Source: Pseudomonas sp. S06B 330 (GTDB taxonomy: Bacteria; Pseudomonadota; Gammaproteobacteria; Pseudomonadales; Pseudomonadaceae). From it: DNA of 64,000 nt. How positions within the stretch are numbered: position 1 is the first letter of the stretch; every line of letters begins with the position of its first letter. The stretch is from positions 3,034,501 through 3,098,500 of the forward strand of contig NZ_CP088149.1 of NCBI RefSeq assembly GCF_002845275.2, read 5' to 3'. Both the position numbers and the translations under genes were made by a program. The notes under the pieces are model-generated. The model was not told the origin of the DNA. It was given only the letters and a program-made list of their open reading frames with translations, and searched no databases. This document shows, piece after piece, positions 1 through 9,534 of the stretch.

Positions 1-621
1 CAGCACCAACTGGCGATGGGTGAAATACACGCCCTTTGGGTTGCCGGTGGTACCGGTGGTGTAAAACAGCGTCGCCAGCGAGTTCTCGTCGAAGTCGGGA
101 AACTCAAACTGGGCTTGCGCGGCAGCCAACAGCACCTCGTACTCACCCAGCATCGGCAATGTAGTGGCACAGGGCTCGGCATCGCTGAAGCGGATAAAGC
201 CCTCAACCGTCGGCACATCACCCTGCAACTGTTCCAGCAAGGGCAGGAAGTCATCATGCACCAGCACCAGGCGATCTTCAGCATGGTTCATGGTGTAGCG
301 GATCTGCTCGGCAGACAGGCGCACATTGACCGTGTGCAGTACCGCGCCAATCATCGGCACGGCAAAGAAACACTCCAGCGCCCGGTGGCTGTCCCAGTCA
401 AGCAAGGCCACGGTGTCGCCGGGTTTGACCCCGGCCTGAACCAGGACATTGGCCAGGCGCTGAATGCGTTCGAGCAGGGTCGTATAGCTGTAACGTAGCT
501 TGTCAGCGTAGACAATTTCCTGGCCGGGCTGGTAACGCACGCCGGACAGCAGCAGGCGCTTGATCAGCAGCGGGTAGCTATAAGCCCCAGGTGCCGGAGT
601 AATGACACGAGTGTTGATCAT
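1..621 (-). CDS. AMP-dependent acyl-CoA ligase (DmdB-like), 3' part missing
   Basis: N-terminal 207 codons of an ANL-family acyl-CoA synthetase, which activates a carboxylic acid with ATP and CoA. The visible protein begins MINTRVITPAPGAYSYPLL and reaches the P-loop-like motif YTTGTTGNPKGV at about residues 187-198. The adenylation core and C-terminal lid lie beyond the left edge. The N-terminus resembles proteins annotated as methylthiopropionyl-CoA ligase (DmdB type) in Pseudomonas; that is from memory, and the true substrate is unknown. The start lies 11 bp downstream of the stop of the acyl-CoA dehydrogenase gene, so the two are probably co-transcribed as the last known genes of the leftward operon. 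Truncated only by the window. Confidence 0.9.
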   Translation of the reverse strand, partial: MINTRVITPAPGAYSYPLLIKRLLLSGVRYQPGQEIVYADKLRYSYTTLLERIQRLANVLVQAGVKPGDTVALLDWDSHRALECFFAVPMIGAVLHTVNVRLSAEQIRYTMNHAEDRLVLVHDDFLPLLEQLQGDVPTVEGFIRFSDAEPCATTLPMLGEYEVLLAAAQAQFEFPDFDENSLATLFYTTGTTGNPKGVYFTHRQLVL

Positions 622-632
622 CGCAGAATCCT

Positions 633-2411
633 TCACAGTTGCTCGGCGTCGAGCAGGTACAGGCTGGCGCTGCCGGCCTTGATGGTGGCGGTCAACGAGT
701 GGATACGCGGCAACAGGCGTGCGAAGTAGAAGCGTGCAGTGCCCAGCTTGCGGGTGTAGAACTCGGCTTGCTCCGGTTGCTTGAGGGCGACATCGGCCAT
801 CTGTGCCCACATGTAGGCATAGAGCGTGTAACCAAACACATGCAGGTATTCGACCGCCGCCGCGCCAATTTCCTGAGGGTTACCCTGTGCACGGTCCAAC
901 ACCCAGGCGGTCAGCTCATCCAGGTTGGTCACGGCCGCCAGCAGCGGCGCGCTGAATTCAACTCGCGAACGCTCCAGCGCACTGGCGAACGCCTTGATCT
1001 GCGAGGACAGCACGCTGTAAGCGCGACCACCGTCAGCGACCAATTTGCGGCCCAAAAGGTCCATGGCCTGGATACCGTTGGTACCTTCGTAGATCTGGGT
1101 GATACGGCAATCGCGGATCAGTTGTTCCTGACCCCATTCGCGGATGTAACCGTGGCCGCCGAAAATCTGTTGGCCATGGACCGTCGTTTCCAGGCCCATG
1201 TCGGTGAGGAAGGCCTTGGCCACAGGCGTCAGCAGCGCAACCTGGGCGTCGGCGCGACTACGCTCGTCGGCGTCATCGCTGTATTTGGCCAAGTCCAATT
1301 GCAAGGCAACATAGGTGGAGAAGGCTCGCCCGCCTTCGTTCAAGGCTTTCATGGTCAACAGCATGCGCCGCACATCCGGGTGCACAACGATCGGGTCGGC
1401 AATCTGCCCGGCAGCAACCGGCCCTGTTGGTGCACGGCTTTGCAGACGCTCACGGGCGTACTCGATCGCGTTCTGATAGGAGCGCTCACCCAGCGCCAGG
1501 CCCTGGATGCCCACGCCCAGGCGTTCGTAGTTCATCATGGTGAACATGGCATTCAAGCCTTTGTTCAGGTCACCGACCAGATAGCCCGTGGCGCCATCGA
1601 AGTTCATCACGCAGGTGGCTGAAGCCTTGATCCCCATCTTGTGCTCGATGGAACCGCAGCTCACCGCGTTGGCGGCGCCCAACGAGCCGTCTGCCTCGAC
1701 CATAACCTTGGGTACCAGGAACAGCGAGATGCCCTTGGCGCCGGCCGGTGCATCGGGCAACTTGGCCAACACCAGGTGGATGATGTTTTCAGTCAGATCC
1801 TGCTCACCGCCGGTGATGAAAATCTTTGTACCGCTGATGCGGTAGCTGCCATCGGCTTGCGCCTCGGCACGGGTGCGAATCAAGCCCAGATCGGTACCGG
1901 CATGCGGCTCGGTCAGGCACATCGAGCCCGTCCAGCGCCCTTCGTACATGGCTGGCAGGTACTGTTGCTTGAGCGCTTCACTGGCGTGATTGAGCAGTGA
2001 CAAACACGCTCCGGCGGTGAGCATCGGGTACAGACCAAAGGACAGGTTGGCGGCGTTGAGCATTTCCTCAACCTGAGCGCCGATCACCTTCGGCATGCCC
2101 ATGCCGCCGTATTCCGGCGACCCCGCTACACCGACCCAACCATCTTCGGCATAGCGCTGATAGGCCTGAGCAAAGCCATCCGGGGTGATTACCCGACCGG
2201 CTTCCCAGCGGCAACCCTGTTCGTCACCGCTACGGTTAAGCGGTGCCACCACCTCGGCGATGACCTTGCCGGCCTGTTCAAGAATGGCCTTGGCGGTATC
2301 GGCATCGACATGTTCGGCCAACGCCGGAATCCGTGACCAAACGTCCGGGATGGCGAAGACCTCGTTGAACAGAAATTCCATGTCGCGCAAAGGTGGTTGG
2401 TAATCAGACAT
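633..2411 (-). CDS. Acyl-CoA dehydrogenase, DmdC-like long form
   Basis: 592-residue FAD-dependent acyl-CoA dehydrogenase that would introduce a 2,3-double bond into an acyl-CoA. It is longer than the usual 380-400 residues because of extra N- and C-terminal segments, as in the DmdC/AcdA-like subfamily. Visible marks are PEYGGMG near residue 100, the TEPHAGTD flavin/substrate segment near 167, and IYEGTNGIQ near 440 with the canonical catalytic Glu. The ATG overlaps the stop of the RND gene by 8 bp, so translational coupling is likely. Together with the ligase downstream it could activate and oxidise one acyl substrate. The physiological substrate cannot be read from sequence. Confidence 0.93.
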   Translation of the reverse strand: MSDYQPPLRDMEFLFNEVFAIPDVWSRIPALAEHVDADTAKAILEQAGKVIAEVVAPLNRSGDEQGCRWEAGRVITPDGFAQAYQRYAEDGWVGVAGSPEYGGMGMPKVIGAQVEEMLNAANLSFGLYPMLTAGACLSLLNHASEALKQQYLPAMYEGRWTGSMCLTEPHAGTDLGLIRTRAEAQADGSYRISGTKIFITGGEQDLTENIIHLVLAKLPDAPAGAKGISLFLVPKVMVEADGSLGAANAVSCGSIEHKMGIKASATCVMNFDGATGYLVGDLNKGLNAMFTMMNYERLGVGIQGLALGERSYQNAIEYARERLQSRAPTGPVAAGQIADPIVVHPDVRRMLLTMKALNEGGRAFSTYVALQLDLAKYSDDADERSRADAQVALLTPVAKAFLTDMGLETTVHGQQIFGGHGYIREWGQEQLIRDCRITQIYEGTNGIQAMDLLGRKLVADGGRAYSVLSSQIKAFASALERSRVEFSAPLLAAVTNLDELTAWVLDRAQGNPQEIGAAAVEYLHVFGYTLYAYMWAQMADVALKQPEQAEFYTRKLGTARFYFARLLPRIHSLTATIKAGSASLYLLDAEQL

Positions 2412-4899
2412 GATGCGAATACTCGACTTCTTTGGTGGAGTGTTGCAGCCCGTCAGCGCTGACGGGGCTGGGTGCAGGAGCCTCAGCCTTGTTGCCCGGC
2501 AAGAGGAAATACGACAGTGCTGGAATCAGAATCAGCGCGCCGAGCATGTTCCAGAGGAACATGAAGGTCAGCAGGATGCCCATGTCGGCCTGGAACTTGA
2601 TGGGCGACCAGGCCCACCCCACCACCCCGGCAGCCAGGGTGATGCCGACCAGACCCACCACCCGACCGGTGAACGCCACGGCGTTTTCATAGGCCTCTGA
2701 CAGCGGCAAGCCCTTGCGCTGGTAGTGCAACTGCACACTGAGCAGGTACAGCGCGTAATCGACGCCAATACCCACGCCCAGGGCGATCACCGGCAAGGTG
2801 GCGACTTTGACGCCGATGCCCATCATCACCATCAGCGCCTCGCACAGCACCGAAGTGAGTATCAGGGGCAGCACTGCCACCAGGGTTGCGCGCCAGCTGC
2901 GGAAGGTGATCAGGCAGAACACCGTGACCGCCAGGTACACCAGCAACAACATGGTGCGGTTGGCATCACGGACAACGATGTTGGTCGCCGCTTCGATGCC
3001 GGCGCTGCCGGCGGCGAGCAGGAATTGACGGTCTTCACTGCTGTTGGCCTGGGCAAAACGCTCGGCAACCGCAACCACTTCATCGAGGGTGTCGGCCTTG
3101 TGGTCCTTGAGGTAGGCGATCACCGGCATCACCGAGCAATCGTTGTTGAACAGCTCCGGGGCATTGACCGAGGCCTGCTGCGCCGCGTAATTGAGCACGT
3201 CCTGGTTACGTTGGATGCTGTTGAGCTTGGGGTTACCCTCATAGGTGCCAGCGGTGATCTGGCGTACGGCGTTGGTCAACGACAGCGTGGTCTGAACCCC
3301 GGCATGCTGCTGCAGCTCCCAGGCCAGGCGGTCGGCGAGCACCAGGGTCTGGTAACGCAGGCACCCTTCAGGCGCGGTCTTGATCATCACCGCAAAGGTG
3401 TCGCTGGACAGCGCGTAATGCCCAGTGATGTAGGCGTTGTCGCGGTTGTAGCGGGAGTCGGCATGCAGTTCCGGGGCGCCGCTGTCGAGGTCACCGATCT
3501 TCAGCTGCAGGCTCATGGCAAAGCCGCCTGCGCCGAGAATGGCCGCCACCACCAAAGCACCTGTTGCCCATTTACGCGTGGTAAAGCGGTCGAGCAGGTC
3601 CCAAAGCTTACCGAAGCCGCGGTGTTCGGCGGCTCTAGAGTCAATACGCAAGGCGCGCTCGGCGGCTTTGCGGCCAACACCGATGTAAGACAGCGCCACC
3701 GGCATCAGCAGCAGCGAGGTAAAGATCAGCACCGCCACACCGATACTAGCCGTGATTGCCAGGTCCTGGATCACCGGAATGTCGATCAGCATCAACACGG
3801 CAAAGCCCACCGCATCGGCCAGCAGCGCGGTGACCCCAGCGATGAACAGGCGCCGGAAGGTGTAGCGCGCGGCAACCTGGCGATGGGTGCCACGGCCGAT
3901 GTCCTGCATGATGCCGTTCATTTTCTGCGCGGCATGCGACACACCAATGGCAAAGATCAGGAACGGCACCAGAATCGAATACGGGTCGATGGCATAGCCC
4001 AGCCAGGCGACGATACCCAGTTGCCAGACCACCGCGGTCAACGAACACACCACCACCAGCAAGGTACTGCGTACACAACGGGTGTAGAGGTAGATGATCA
4101 CCAAGGTGGTGACCACCGCCAGGGCAAAGAACAGCATCACCTGCATCAGGCCATCGATCAGGTCGCCCATCAGTTTGGCAAAGCCGATCACATGAATCTT
4201 GTACGTGCCCTGCCCGCCGTTTTCTGCACCGATGGCTTCGTATTGGTTGCGCAGTTGCTCAAGCTTTTGCGAGAACGCGTAATAATCGATACCGCGACCG
4301 GTGGCCGAGTCATGATCCAACAGCGGCACAATCAGCATGCTCGACTTGAAGTCGCGAGCCACCAGGCTGCCAACGATGTTGGCGCGCTCGATGTTCTGAC
4401 GCAATTGTGCGATGTCGGCGGCCGAGCCCTGATAGCTGTCCGGCATTACCGGACCACCCTGGAAACCTTCTTCGGTGACCTCGGTCCAGCGCACTGCCGG
4501 GCTCCACAGCGACTTCATCCAGGCGCGGTCGACGCCTTGGCTGAGGAACAGTTCATCGTTGATATGGCGCAGGGTCTGCAAGTACGCCGGATCGAAGATA
4601 TCGCCTTCGGTGTTCTCCACCACCACGCGCAAGGAGTTGCCCAGGCCACGCAACGATTGGCGGTTCTCAAGGTAGTTCTGAATGTACGGGTGGCTCTGCG
4701 GAATCATCTTCTCGAAGCTGGGGCGCAGCTCCAGGCGCGTCAGGGCCATGTAGCCCAGCACCACAGTAGCCAGCAGCATCAACACCATGAACGGCAGTCG
4801 ATGGTTGAACACCAGGCGTTCCAGCCAGTTGCCCGAGCGCGTGTCGAATTCGTCGAGGGTGCGTATTACCGGCAAGGTGTCTTGTTTGATGGTGGCCAT
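2404..4899 (-). CDS. RND/MMPL-type transporter
   Basis: 831-residue inner-membrane protein of the RND superfamily (MMPL/HpnN-like, single-component type). It has a first membrane span near residues 34-54, a large periplasmic loop, a cluster of five spans around 250-405, then a second loop and a second cluster. The sterol-sensing-like motif GVGIGVDYALYLL is near residue 710. Such pumps move hydrophobic molecules (lipids, hopanoids, sterols) rather than working with a classic MexA/OprM pair. It follows the Ycf48-like gene by 30 bp and overlaps the acyl-CoA dehydrogenase start. The DUF1302-DUF1329-Ycf48-RND order is a recurring unit, which I recall from steroid- and hydrophobic-substrate clusters. 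Direction of transport and cargo are unknown. Confidence 0.92.
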   Translation of the reverse strand: MATIKQDTLPVIRTLDEFDTRSGNWLERLVFNHRLPFMVLMLLATVVLGYMALTRLELRPSFEKMIPQSHPYIQNYLENRQSLRGLGNSLRVVVENTEGDIFDPAYLQTLRHINDELFLSQGVDRAWMKSLWSPAVRWTEVTEEGFQGGPVMPDSYQGSAADIAQLRQNIERANIVGSLVARDFKSSMLIVPLLDHDSATGRGIDYYAFSQKLEQLRNQYEAIGAENGGQGTYKIHVIGFAKLMGDLIDGLMQVMLFFALAVVTTLVIIYLYTRCVRSTLLVVVCSLTAVVWQLGIVAWLGYAIDPYSILVPFLIFAIGVSHAAQKMNGIMQDIGRGTHRQVAARYTFRRLFIAGVTALLADAVGFAVLMLIDIPVIQDLAITASIGVAVLIFTSLLLMPVALSYIGVGRKAAERALRIDSRAAEHRGFGKLWDLLDRFTTRKWATGALVVAAILGAGGFAMSLQLKIGDLDSGAPELHADSRYNRDNAYITGHYALSSDTFAVMIKTAPEGCLRYQTLVLADRLAWELQQHAGVQTTLSLTNAVRQITAGTYEGNPKLNSIQRNQDVLNYAAQQASVNAPELFNNDCSVMPVIAYLKDHKADTLDEVVAVAERFAQANSSEDRQFLLAAGSAGIEAATNIVVRDANRTMLLLVYLAVTVFCLITFRSWRATLVAVLPLILTSVLCEALMVMMGIGVKVATLPVIALGVGIGVDYALYLLSVQLHYQRKGLPLSEAYENAVAFTGRVVGLVGITLAAGVVGWAWSPIKFQADMGILLTFMFLWNMLGALILIPALSYFLLPGNKAEAPAPSPVSADGLQHSTKEVEYSHHV

Positions 4900-4929
4900 C
4901 AGGGTCTTCTCTTGTTATGGGAGCGGTGG

Positions 4930-5997
4930 TTATTCGACATCGAGCGTGCGTACACCACGCTCACCCACCAGCACCAGGTCGGTTGCCGCCGCGAATGCCG
5001 CGCCGGTTACCGGGGTACGTGCGGTTTGGCTGAATTGAGCAAAACTGACACCGTCGTCATGACTGATCAGCACATCGCCTGCCTGGCTCAACAGCCACAG
5101 CTGGCCGGCACTGTCCAGGCTTGCTGCGGTGATGCTATTGCGCAGGCCAGTGGTCACCGGCTGCCAGTGCTGGCCGCCATCAGTGCTGCGCAGCACATTG
5201 CCGCGCAAGCCAAAGGCCAACAGCGCCCCCGGCTTACCGACCGCGCCAAACAAGGTGCCGCTATAAGGAATGTTCAGGCGGGTGAAGTGTTGGCCATCAG
5301 CGGCCAGTTTCAGCAACAGGCCCTGTTCACCGGTGATGTACAGCGCACCATCGACACTGGCCAGGCTGGTCAGGTGCAACGCTTGCGGGTTGTCGCTGCG
5401 TTCCAGCCACGGTGTCCAATGCTGGCCACCATCCTGGGTGTGCAACAACAGATTGAATACGCCAACGGCAAAGCCGTGTTGCTCATCGGCAAACCAGACA
5501 TCGAGCAAAGGCTTGTCGGCGCCCTCTTGCACCAGACGCTCGCTTTCACCGATCAAGGTTGCCCAGCGATCGTCGTCTGGCGAGGCCTGGGCCTGAGCGC
5601 GGTAGTAGGCCAGCACCTGCTCGCCGAGCACGCGACCATCCAGTTGCTTTTGCCAACTGGCGCCGCCATCGCGGCTGTGCAGAATCACCCCGTCGTTGCC
5701 CACCGCCCAACCCTGCTCGGCGCTGGGAAAACTGACCGCGTTGAGGTCGGCACTGGCCGGCACTTGCGCCTGCTGCCACTGCTTGCCGTTGTCATCGGAA
5801 TACACAATGTGCCCGCGCGGGCCCACCGCTACCAGGCGCGCGCCGGCGCTGGTCACATCCCGCAACGGGCTCACGGTCGCCAAGGCACTGGGCATCGCCG
5901 GCATATCCAGCACATCCATGTAAGGTGCGGCCTGTGCCGCGCCTTGAAGAGCGGCCCACGTCAACATCAACGCGGTACAGCGCTTGAGAAAAAACAT
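4930..5997 (-). CDS. Ycf48/BNR-like beta-propeller protein, exported
   Basis: 355-residue protein with an N-terminal signal peptide (hydrophobic run ending AAQAA near residue 23) and repeated Ycf48/BNR-type blades of the form YSDDNGKQW, HSRDGGASW, HTQDGGQHW and RSTDGGQHW. This suggests a periplasmic beta-propeller scaffold. Related proteins (photosystem II assembly factor Ycf48) act in membrane-complex assembly; no photosynthetic role is implied here. I chose ATG at 5997 because GGAGG lies seven bases upstream and the signal peptide starts there; a longer reading frame extends nine codons further. It sits between DUF1329 and RND genes and probably helps assemble or couple that export system. 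Confidence 0.85.
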   Translation of the reverse strand: MFFLKRCTALMLTWAALQGAAQAAPYMDVLDMPAMPSALATVSPLRDVTSAGARLVAVGPRGHIVYSDDNGKQWQQAQVPASADLNAVSFPSAEQGWAVGNDGVILHSRDGGASWQKQLDGRVLGEQVLAYYRAQAQASPDDDRWATLIGESERLVQEGADKPLLDVWFADEQHGFAVGVFNLLLHTQDGGQHWTPWLERSDNPQALHLTSLASVDGALYITGEQGLLLKLAADGQHFTRLNIPYSGTLFGAVGKPGALLAFGLRGNVLRSTDGGQHWQPVTTGLRNSITAASLDSAGQLWLLSQAGDVLISHDDGVSFAQFSQTARTPVTGAAFAAATDLVLVGERGVRTLDVE

Positions 5998-6093
5998 ACT
6001 CGATCCTCCGGATCGCCGCTGCACGCAGCAGGCTGCTCAACCAACGGTCCGCCATCGCGTGGATGCCGGACCGTACCTACCCTGTGGATCTAC

Positions 6094-7452
6094 TCAGCGA
6101 ATACCGGCCCCGGCCAGGGATTCCGGCGACCACTGGGTCTTGGACAGTGGATCGATGTAGCGGATACCGCCGTAGGCACCGACCACGCCGTTCAGGTTGT
6201 AGGTGCCGCCGATCAGGTCGTAGATCATGAAGGGCGTGGCATCCGGGGTCTGTTTGTCGTAGCTCTGGCTCAGGAAGGCAAACGAACCACGGTACAGCTG
6301 GCCGCGGGCGTCGTACTGGTCGGAGGCCAGAGCGATCCAGCTGTCTTCGTCGAGGTAGAAGCGACGCTTGTGATAGATATGGCGAGCGCCGGACTTGAGC
6401 TTGCCCTCAACCACCCACACCCGGTGTTTTTCCCAGCGCACGAATTCGGGCGCCAGATGGTTTGGCGTGGTCAGTGTTTTGATGTTGGTGTTATAGGTGA
6501 GTTTGTAGGTGTTGTACGGCACGTACATTTCCTGCTTGCCCACCAGGGTCCAGTCGTAGCGGTCCAGGGCGCCGTTGAAGACAAACACGTCATCGTAGGT
6601 ACCCGAGCCCGAGGTGCCTGGGTTCGGTGTGTCGTAGGCCAGGTTTGGCGCCAGCTTGACCCGACGTTGACCCGGCAGGTATTGCCAGGCGCTGCGCGGT
6701 TGCACCAGCGGGTTGGCGGCATCGCGCAGCATCATCGCTTCGCCGGCACGGCGGGCCGGCGCGGTGTACACCAACTTCATCTGGTAGTAGGTGTCTTTGG
6801 CACCGATGGTTTTGTTCATGTCCTCGTAGATTGGGTAGCTGATGTTCGCTTGTCCGGTGGTGGACAGCGACGCTACACCGGCAGAGTCGACGTTCCACGA
6901 GTCGTACTTGGCGGCCATGCTCACGCCCTGGTAGCGCAGGAGAAAGTTCCACATCGCCTCGGCGCCGGTTTGCGGAATCGGGAACGGGATGCCTGGCAGC
7001 ACGTTGTCAACAGCCGTACCGCCTTCCTGGCTCTTGGCACCGACGGCATTTTTCAGGGTGTTGTCCAGCACCGGCTGAGGCAGTGCCACAGTACGGTGGG
7101 TGGGGTAGACATCGACCCGGAAGGTCGGGAAGCGCTTGAGCAGCTCCAGGGTGGTCGCGGTGAGCTGACCTTTGTACTGGTCGACGTTCTTGCCATCGAT
7201 CACCATCAACGGTTTTTCCCCGGCAAACGGGTCTGGACGCATGCTGTCGCCGCTCTTGTAGCTGGCCGGTGGGGTCACCAGGCCGCCTTGGTAAGCGGGA
7301 ATCGAACCGTCGGCGTTGGCGCCTGATTCAGCGCCAATTCGGGTCAGGCTGGTGCCCAGGCGGGCGGCCTGATCACTGGAGACAGCTGCGTGGGCAGTAG
7401 TGATGGTTGCCAGCGACAGGCATGTGGCTAATAAGGTATGCACGAAATTCAT
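6094..7452 (-). CDS. DUF1329 family periplasmic protein
   Basis: 452-residue secreted protein with a clean signal peptide (cleavage after TTAHA, about residue 22), covering the DUF1329 family over its whole length. The family is predicted to have a LolA/LolB-like lipid-binding fold and is found almost always next to DUF1302. Start ATG at 7452 is taken because the signal peptide begins there and AGGA lies 12 bases upstream; the longer frame to 7497 would overlap the DUF1302 stop. It lies 41 bp after DUF1302 and before the Ycf48-like gene. A role in carrying hydrophobic molecules across the periplasm is inference. Confidence 0.9.
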   Translation of the reverse strand: MNFVHTLLATCLSLATITTAHAAVSSDQAARLGTSLTRIGAESGANADGSIPAYQGGLVTPPASYKSGDSMRPDPFAGEKPLMVIDGKNVDQYKGQLTATTLELLKRFPTFRVDVYPTHRTVALPQPVLDNTLKNAVGAKSQEGGTAVDNVLPGIPFPIPQTGAEAMWNFLLRYQGVSMAAKYDSWNVDSAGVASLSTTGQANISYPIYEDMNKTIGAKDTYYQMKLVYTAPARRAGEAMMLRDAANPLVQPRSAWQYLPGQRRVKLAPNLAYDTPNPGTSGSGTYDDVFVFNGALDRYDWTLVGKQEMYVPYNTYKLTYNTNIKTLTTPNHLAPEFVRWEKHRVWVVEGKLKSGARHIYHKRRFYLDEDSWIALASDQYDARGQLYRGSFAFLSQSYDKQTPDATPFMIYDLIGGTYNLNGVVGAYGGIRYIDPLSKTQWSPESLAGAGIR

Positions 7453-7493
7453 GATTATTGTTTTCCTGCGTGATGTCTGAAGGAAGACGTGAC

Positions 7494-9449
7494 TCAAAAA
7501 GTGGTTTTAACAGTGAGGTAAAGCGCGCCACGGTCCTCAGTGGTGGCACCGCCGCCAGAGAAGGAGGCATAACCTCCGCCGTAGCAGGTGTAGTCCTGCT
7601 CGCCGTCCAGGGCATTAGGAGTCGCGCCATCGGTCTGGCCGTTTTTGCACGACTGCGATTTGCCAAAGCTGTCGACGTACTTGAGGTCGACGAAATATTG
7701 GTTGTAGACCGCGGCGCCAACGCCCACGGCGTAGTTGCCGGTGTCCTCGGCGCCGCCACCCTGTACAGGTGAAACGCCATCGATGCCGACGTTGACCGAC
7801 AGCGGCATGCTCAGGTCAACGCCTGGCATGACCTGGTACCAGGTCGGAGTGAAGTTGACCGCGATACCCCAGTTGTCACGGGTCGGCTTGTCGATGCCGC
7901 GGTAGCTGCTTTTGCCCTTGTACAAGGCTTCGTTGTGGCCATCGAGTTTGAGCAGGTTGCTGTAGAACAGCTCGCCCAACAGGGTGGCGCTGTCGAACAG
8001 CGGTGTGTCGCCGATGCTCATCAAACCGTTGAGGGTCCAGTGCAGGGTCTGGCCAGTGGCACCAAGACCGTCGCCATCACTGGGTACGTCATAGACCACA
8101 CCGCTGCTGGGCAGGCGTGGAGGCAACAGACCGAAGCCACCGCCCAGCCCACCTTGCCCTGGCGCACTGACAATGGCCGGAATACTGGACAGCGGCATGT
8201 TGTGGCGGATGTTCAGGTCACTACCGACACTGATCCCGGCTACGTCTTTGGAAAGGCTCAGGCCGTAGACGTCAATGTTGTCGGCGTAAGCAAACTGGTA
8301 CGAGGCACTTTGCAGTGAGTTGTAGAGGTTGCCGACCGCGCCTTGGGGGCTGCCCGGTGGTGTACCGAACGGGCCACGGGATACAGTCAGGCCACGGGTA
8401 TCGAGCCAGGCTTGAGGAAGAATCTCCGAGGTCTTGCGGTAGTAGAAACCGAGCGTGCCGCCCAGCCATTCCGGCGACCACTTGGCCATGACACCCCAAT
8501 CGCCACGCTTGTCCGGGGTCAAGTCGTTGCCACGGCGGATACTGGTCAGCGCCCCCTGCACCGGGATCAGGCCTGGGGTGCCGGTATGACCGAGCAAGAA
8601 GCTCTGGGCACCCTCACCCACCACGTCCGAACCGCCATAATAGGTGCCCGCTTCTGGCAGCCTGGCAGCATCCCAATCAAGGAAATACTGGGCGCCAATG
8701 GTCAGCTCAGGATTGACCAGAAACGAGGTAGACAGCTGATTGCGCGGCACGAACAGTTCTTTGGCTTCGGTGCCAGGCGATGCGGCAAGCTTCGCCAGGT
8801 CCAGGCCCGACTGCCCATAGCTGAGCGAGTGCACTGGGTTGAGCAGTGTTTCACCCCAGAACAGGTTGTGCTGACCGAGTTTGCCGCTCAGCTCCGAGCT
8901 GTCGCCAACTTCGGTGCGCATGAACACGAAGGCATCGAGCACTTCACCCGACGGGCCGCTGTAGTAACGCTGGGCATAGTTGCTCAGGTGCGGGCTGCCC
9001 AGGGGCGTACCGGTACCGGGCAAGCCATTGAGGCTCGGGTTGATACCAGAGCTGTCACCATTGCCGTTGACGAAGGGGTTGGAGTTCGAACCGGTGTTGT
9101 CATAGGCCTTGTCGTACCAGCTGGCAGCACTGACGCGAAAGCCCATGTTGCCCTGGTAGATCACGTCCAGTTCGGTCAGCAGGTCGACACGGTTGGTGAT
9201 ATTGGTGCCGGCCTTGCGGAAGTTGTAGTCGCCGTCGTTGTTGTTCGGCGTGGCCAGCATGCGCTTGTCGGCGCTTTCGGTGCGCACCCCGTAGTTGTAC
9301 TTGACGGTGTTGTCCAGACGCACGGCCCAGTCTTCGTTACCGGTATCGACTTCGAACGCCTGGGCGCCAGGCAGTGCGAGCAAACCGATGGCGCAGGCGA
9401 GCAGATGACGCTGCGATGTCACAGCGCAAAGAGTGCGGTGTTTTGGCAT
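7494..9449 (-). CDS. DUF1302 family predicted outer-membrane beta-barrel
   Basis: 651-residue exported protein of the DUF1302 family. It has a signal peptide in the first 33 residues (AIGLLALPGAQA), followed by a Gly/Asn/aromatic-rich sequence with alternating strands, and ends in an aromatic C-terminus (LYLTVKTTF) typical of Bam-assembled outer-membrane barrels. I chose ATG 9449 (GGAG nine bases upstream); 21 upstream codons in the same frame look non-coding. It is the first envelope gene of the DUF1302-DUF1329-Ycf48-RND set and follows the hydrolase gene by 85 bp. Likely the outer-membrane element of the system; substrate unknown. Confidence 0.9.
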   Translation of the reverse strand: MPKHRTLCAVTSQRHLLACAIGLLALPGAQAFEVDTGNEDWAVRLDNTVKYNYGVRTESADKRMLATPNNNDGDYNFRKAGTNITNRVDLLTELDVIYQGNMGFRVSAASWYDKAYDNTGSNSNPFVNGNGDSSGINPSLNGLPGTGTPLGSPHLSNYAQRYYSGPSGEVLDAFVFMRTEVGDSSELSGKLGQHNLFWGETLLNPVHSLSYGQSGLDLAKLAASPGTEAKELFVPRNQLSTSFLVNPELTIGAQYFLDWDAARLPEAGTYYGGSDVVGEGAQSFLLGHTGTPGLIPVQGALTSIRRGNDLTPDKRGDWGVMAKWSPEWLGGTLGFYYRKTSEILPQAWLDTRGLTVSRGPFGTPPGSPQGAVGNLYNSLQSASYQFAYADNIDVYGLSLSKDVAGISVGSDLNIRHNMPLSSIPAIVSAPGQGGLGGGFGLLPPRLPSSGVVYDVPSDGDGLGATGQTLHWTLNGLMSIGDTPLFDSATLLGELFYSNLLKLDGHNEALYKGKSSYRGIDKPTRDNWGIAVNFTPTWYQVMPGVDLSMPLSVNVGIDGVSPVQGGGAEDTGNYAVGVGAAVYNQYFVDLKYVDSFGKSQSCKNGQTDGATPNALDGEQDYTCYGGGYASFSGGGATTEDRGALYLTVKTTF

Positions 9450-9534
9450 TGCGATGACTCCACGAATTGTTATTTTTGTTATCGCCGCCCGACTTGTGCG
9501 GGCGTTGGTCAAGCGTCCGTGCAGTGCTGCAGGA

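Noticed and set aside
2725..7326. Very long + strand open frame (1533 codons)
   Set aside because: It runs antisense through the RND, Ycf48-like and DUF1329 genes, is rich in His/Gln/Arg as expected for the reverse frame of GC-rich genes, and shows no domain.
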